Source: Sporosarcina sp. P33 (GTDB taxonomy: Bacteria > Bacillota > Bacilli > Bacillales_A > Planococcaceae). From it: a stretch of DNA of 64,000 bases. The stretch spans positions 3,140,501 to 3,204,500 of the forward strand of contig NZ_CP015027.1 in assembly GCF_002077155.1 (NCBI RefSeq), in the 5' to 3' direction. The notes under the pieces are model-generated. The model saw only the letters and a program-made list of their open reading frames with translations, searched no databases and was not told the origin of the DNA. Positions 63,195 through 64,000 of the stretch are shown in pieces (the stretch's first letter is position 1; each line of letters begins with the position of its first letter). The position numbers were made by a program, and so were the translations under genes.

Positions 63195-64000
63195 ATGGTA
63201 ACAAAAATTTGGAACACAATTGAAAAAGGTGATGTGCAGCCGGTGTATCTGCTGACAGGCACCGAACAGCATTTACTTGATGAAACAATTAAGAAGCTGA
63301 TCAAGGCAGTGCCCGGAATGACATCTTCTGAAGTGAACCGTTTTGACTTGGAAGAAACTCCAATTCAGGCGGTTCTTGAAGTTGCGGATGAATTGCCATT
63401 TTTGGTTGATCATAAACTGATCGTGGCAAAGAACTGTTCATTCCTGAAGGCAACAGATAACACAAAAGAAAAACAGAATCATCAGCTGGGATTATTGGAA
63501 CAGTGGCTGGAGAATCCTTCGCCGACCGCAACTGTTGTTTTCGTCGCGCCTTATGAAAAGCTTGATGCGAGGAAGAAAATTACGAAGAAAATTAAAAAAC
63601 ATGCGGTTGTCGTAGAAGCAGTGGCCATGCAAGGGCAGGATTTGTCCACATGGATTATGCAGCAAGGAAAAGATAAAGGCGTTACATTCGATAAAAAAAC
63701 CGCGGAGTTTCTGATGGAAATGGCAGGAACTGATTTGCTGCAGCTTTCTGCAGAAGTGGAGAAACTTGCGGCGTATACAGCGTATCAGGGGACGGCAGAC
63801 ATCGATATGATTGAACAGCTTGTAGCCCGCACACCGGAGATGGACGTCTTTCGGCTGACCGATTCATTCGTCAACAATAAAAAGGCTGATTCTTTGGCAG
63901 TCTATCATGATCTTCTCCGTAACGGAGAAGAACCCATTATGCTGGCGTCACTTATTGCAAGTCAGGTACGTCTGATGATCCATGTGACGAATTTGCGGAA
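63195..64000 (+). CDS. holA: DNA polymerase III delta subunit, 5' part (cut by window edge)
   Basis: Clamp-loader delta subunit (YqeN), which opens the sliding clamp. The first 268 codons are seen; the gene runs past the end. Typical features: PVYLLTGTEQHLLDETI near the N terminus, the segment with LPFLVDHKLIVAKN, and AVAMQGQDLSTWI. The ATG at 63195 follows GAGGTGAAG. Position after comEC and yqzM matches B. subtilis. Confidence 0.95.
   Translation, partial: MVTKIWNTIEKGDVQPVYLLTGTEQHLLDETIKKLIKAVPGMTSSEVNRFDLEETPIQAVLEVADELPFLVDHKLIVAKNCSFLKATDNTKEKQNHQLGLLEQWLENPSPTATVVFVAPYEKLDARKKITKKIKKHAVVVEAVAMQGQDLSTWIMQQGKDKGVTFDKKTAEFLMEMAGTDLLQLSAEVEKLAAYTAYQGTADIDMIEQLVARTPEMDVFRLTDSFVNNKKADSLAVYHDLLRNGEEPIMLASLIASQVRLMIHVTNLR

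Overview
The window is a stretch of chromosome from an endospore-forming, naturally competent Gram-positive bacterium of the order Bacillales. A member of the Planococcaceae close to Sporosarcina fits best, but that is inference from gene content and gene order, without a database search. Supporting signs are strong AGGAGG-type ribosome binding sites, frequent TTG and GTG starts, a type B RNase P RNA, T-box leaders, the mother-cell sigma factor SigK, comEA-comEB-comEC, GpsB, RecU, DynA and MltG. Gene order follows several Bacillus subtilis blocks (nth-ypoC-ponA-recU, gpsB-rnpB-ypsC-ypvA, alaS-yrzL-yrrK-yrzB-yrrL-yrrM, yqeG to comEC to yqeN). No phage, insertion sequence, CRISPR array or tRNA gene is visible.

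Layout. 0-4.1 kb: nth (cut by the left edge) and ypoC face ponA-recU across a shared terminator. 4.2-12.6 kb: yppE-mrfA, a DUF488 gene, an XRE regulator with a membrane partner, DUF2254 and DUF4385 genes, a small WYL-like protein, mrfB and gpsB. 12.6-16.3 kb: an apparent insertion between gpsB and rnpB that carries a 3-methyladenine glycosylase, a short UvrA-like ATPase, a run of G tracts and two inverted copies of a structured repeat. 16.3-29.9 kb: rnpB, ypsC, ypvA, cheX, the two-headed dynamin dynA with a sulfurtransferase and a phosphoesterase, ypeP/ypeQ/cspD, cidA-lrgB, and niaR-nifS. 30-38 kb: nadC-nadA, then a T-box controlled proB-proA-ilvE operon, a lipoprotein and rarA. 38-44 kb: cymR-iscS-mnmA-yrrB-recD2. 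44-53 kb: T-box-alaS, ireB-ruvX-yrzB, mltG-trmR-udk, greA-yrrS-mtnN and a 26-residue membrane peptide gene. 53-64 kb: uninterrupted sigK, the ribosome-assembly and NAD operon yqeG-yqeH-aroE-yhbY-nadD-yqeK-rsfS-yqeM, the comE operon, yqzM, a 54-residue unknown and the start of holA.

How the genes work together. DNA repair and recombination is heavily represented (Nth, RecU, MrfA, MrfB, AlkA-like, UvrA-like, YpvA, RarA, RecD2, RuvX). A sulfur and tRNA-modification group links CymR, IscS and MnmA to TrmR. NAD synthesis is split between NiaR/NifS/NadC/NadA and NadD, and nadB is missing from its usual place.

The most unusual observation is the pair of roughly 125-bp repeats at 15.81-15.94 and 16.09-16.21 kb. 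They lie in opposite orientation, and their predicted helices differ by compensatory base-pair changes, as expected of a selected structured element. Other non-coding signals worth testing are the long hairpin between alaS and ireB, the greA leader, the perfect inverted repeat at the yqeG promoter, and the proBA-ilvE T-box whose specifier can be read two ways. Start codons were chosen by ribosome binding site, so several genes are shorter than the longest open frame.
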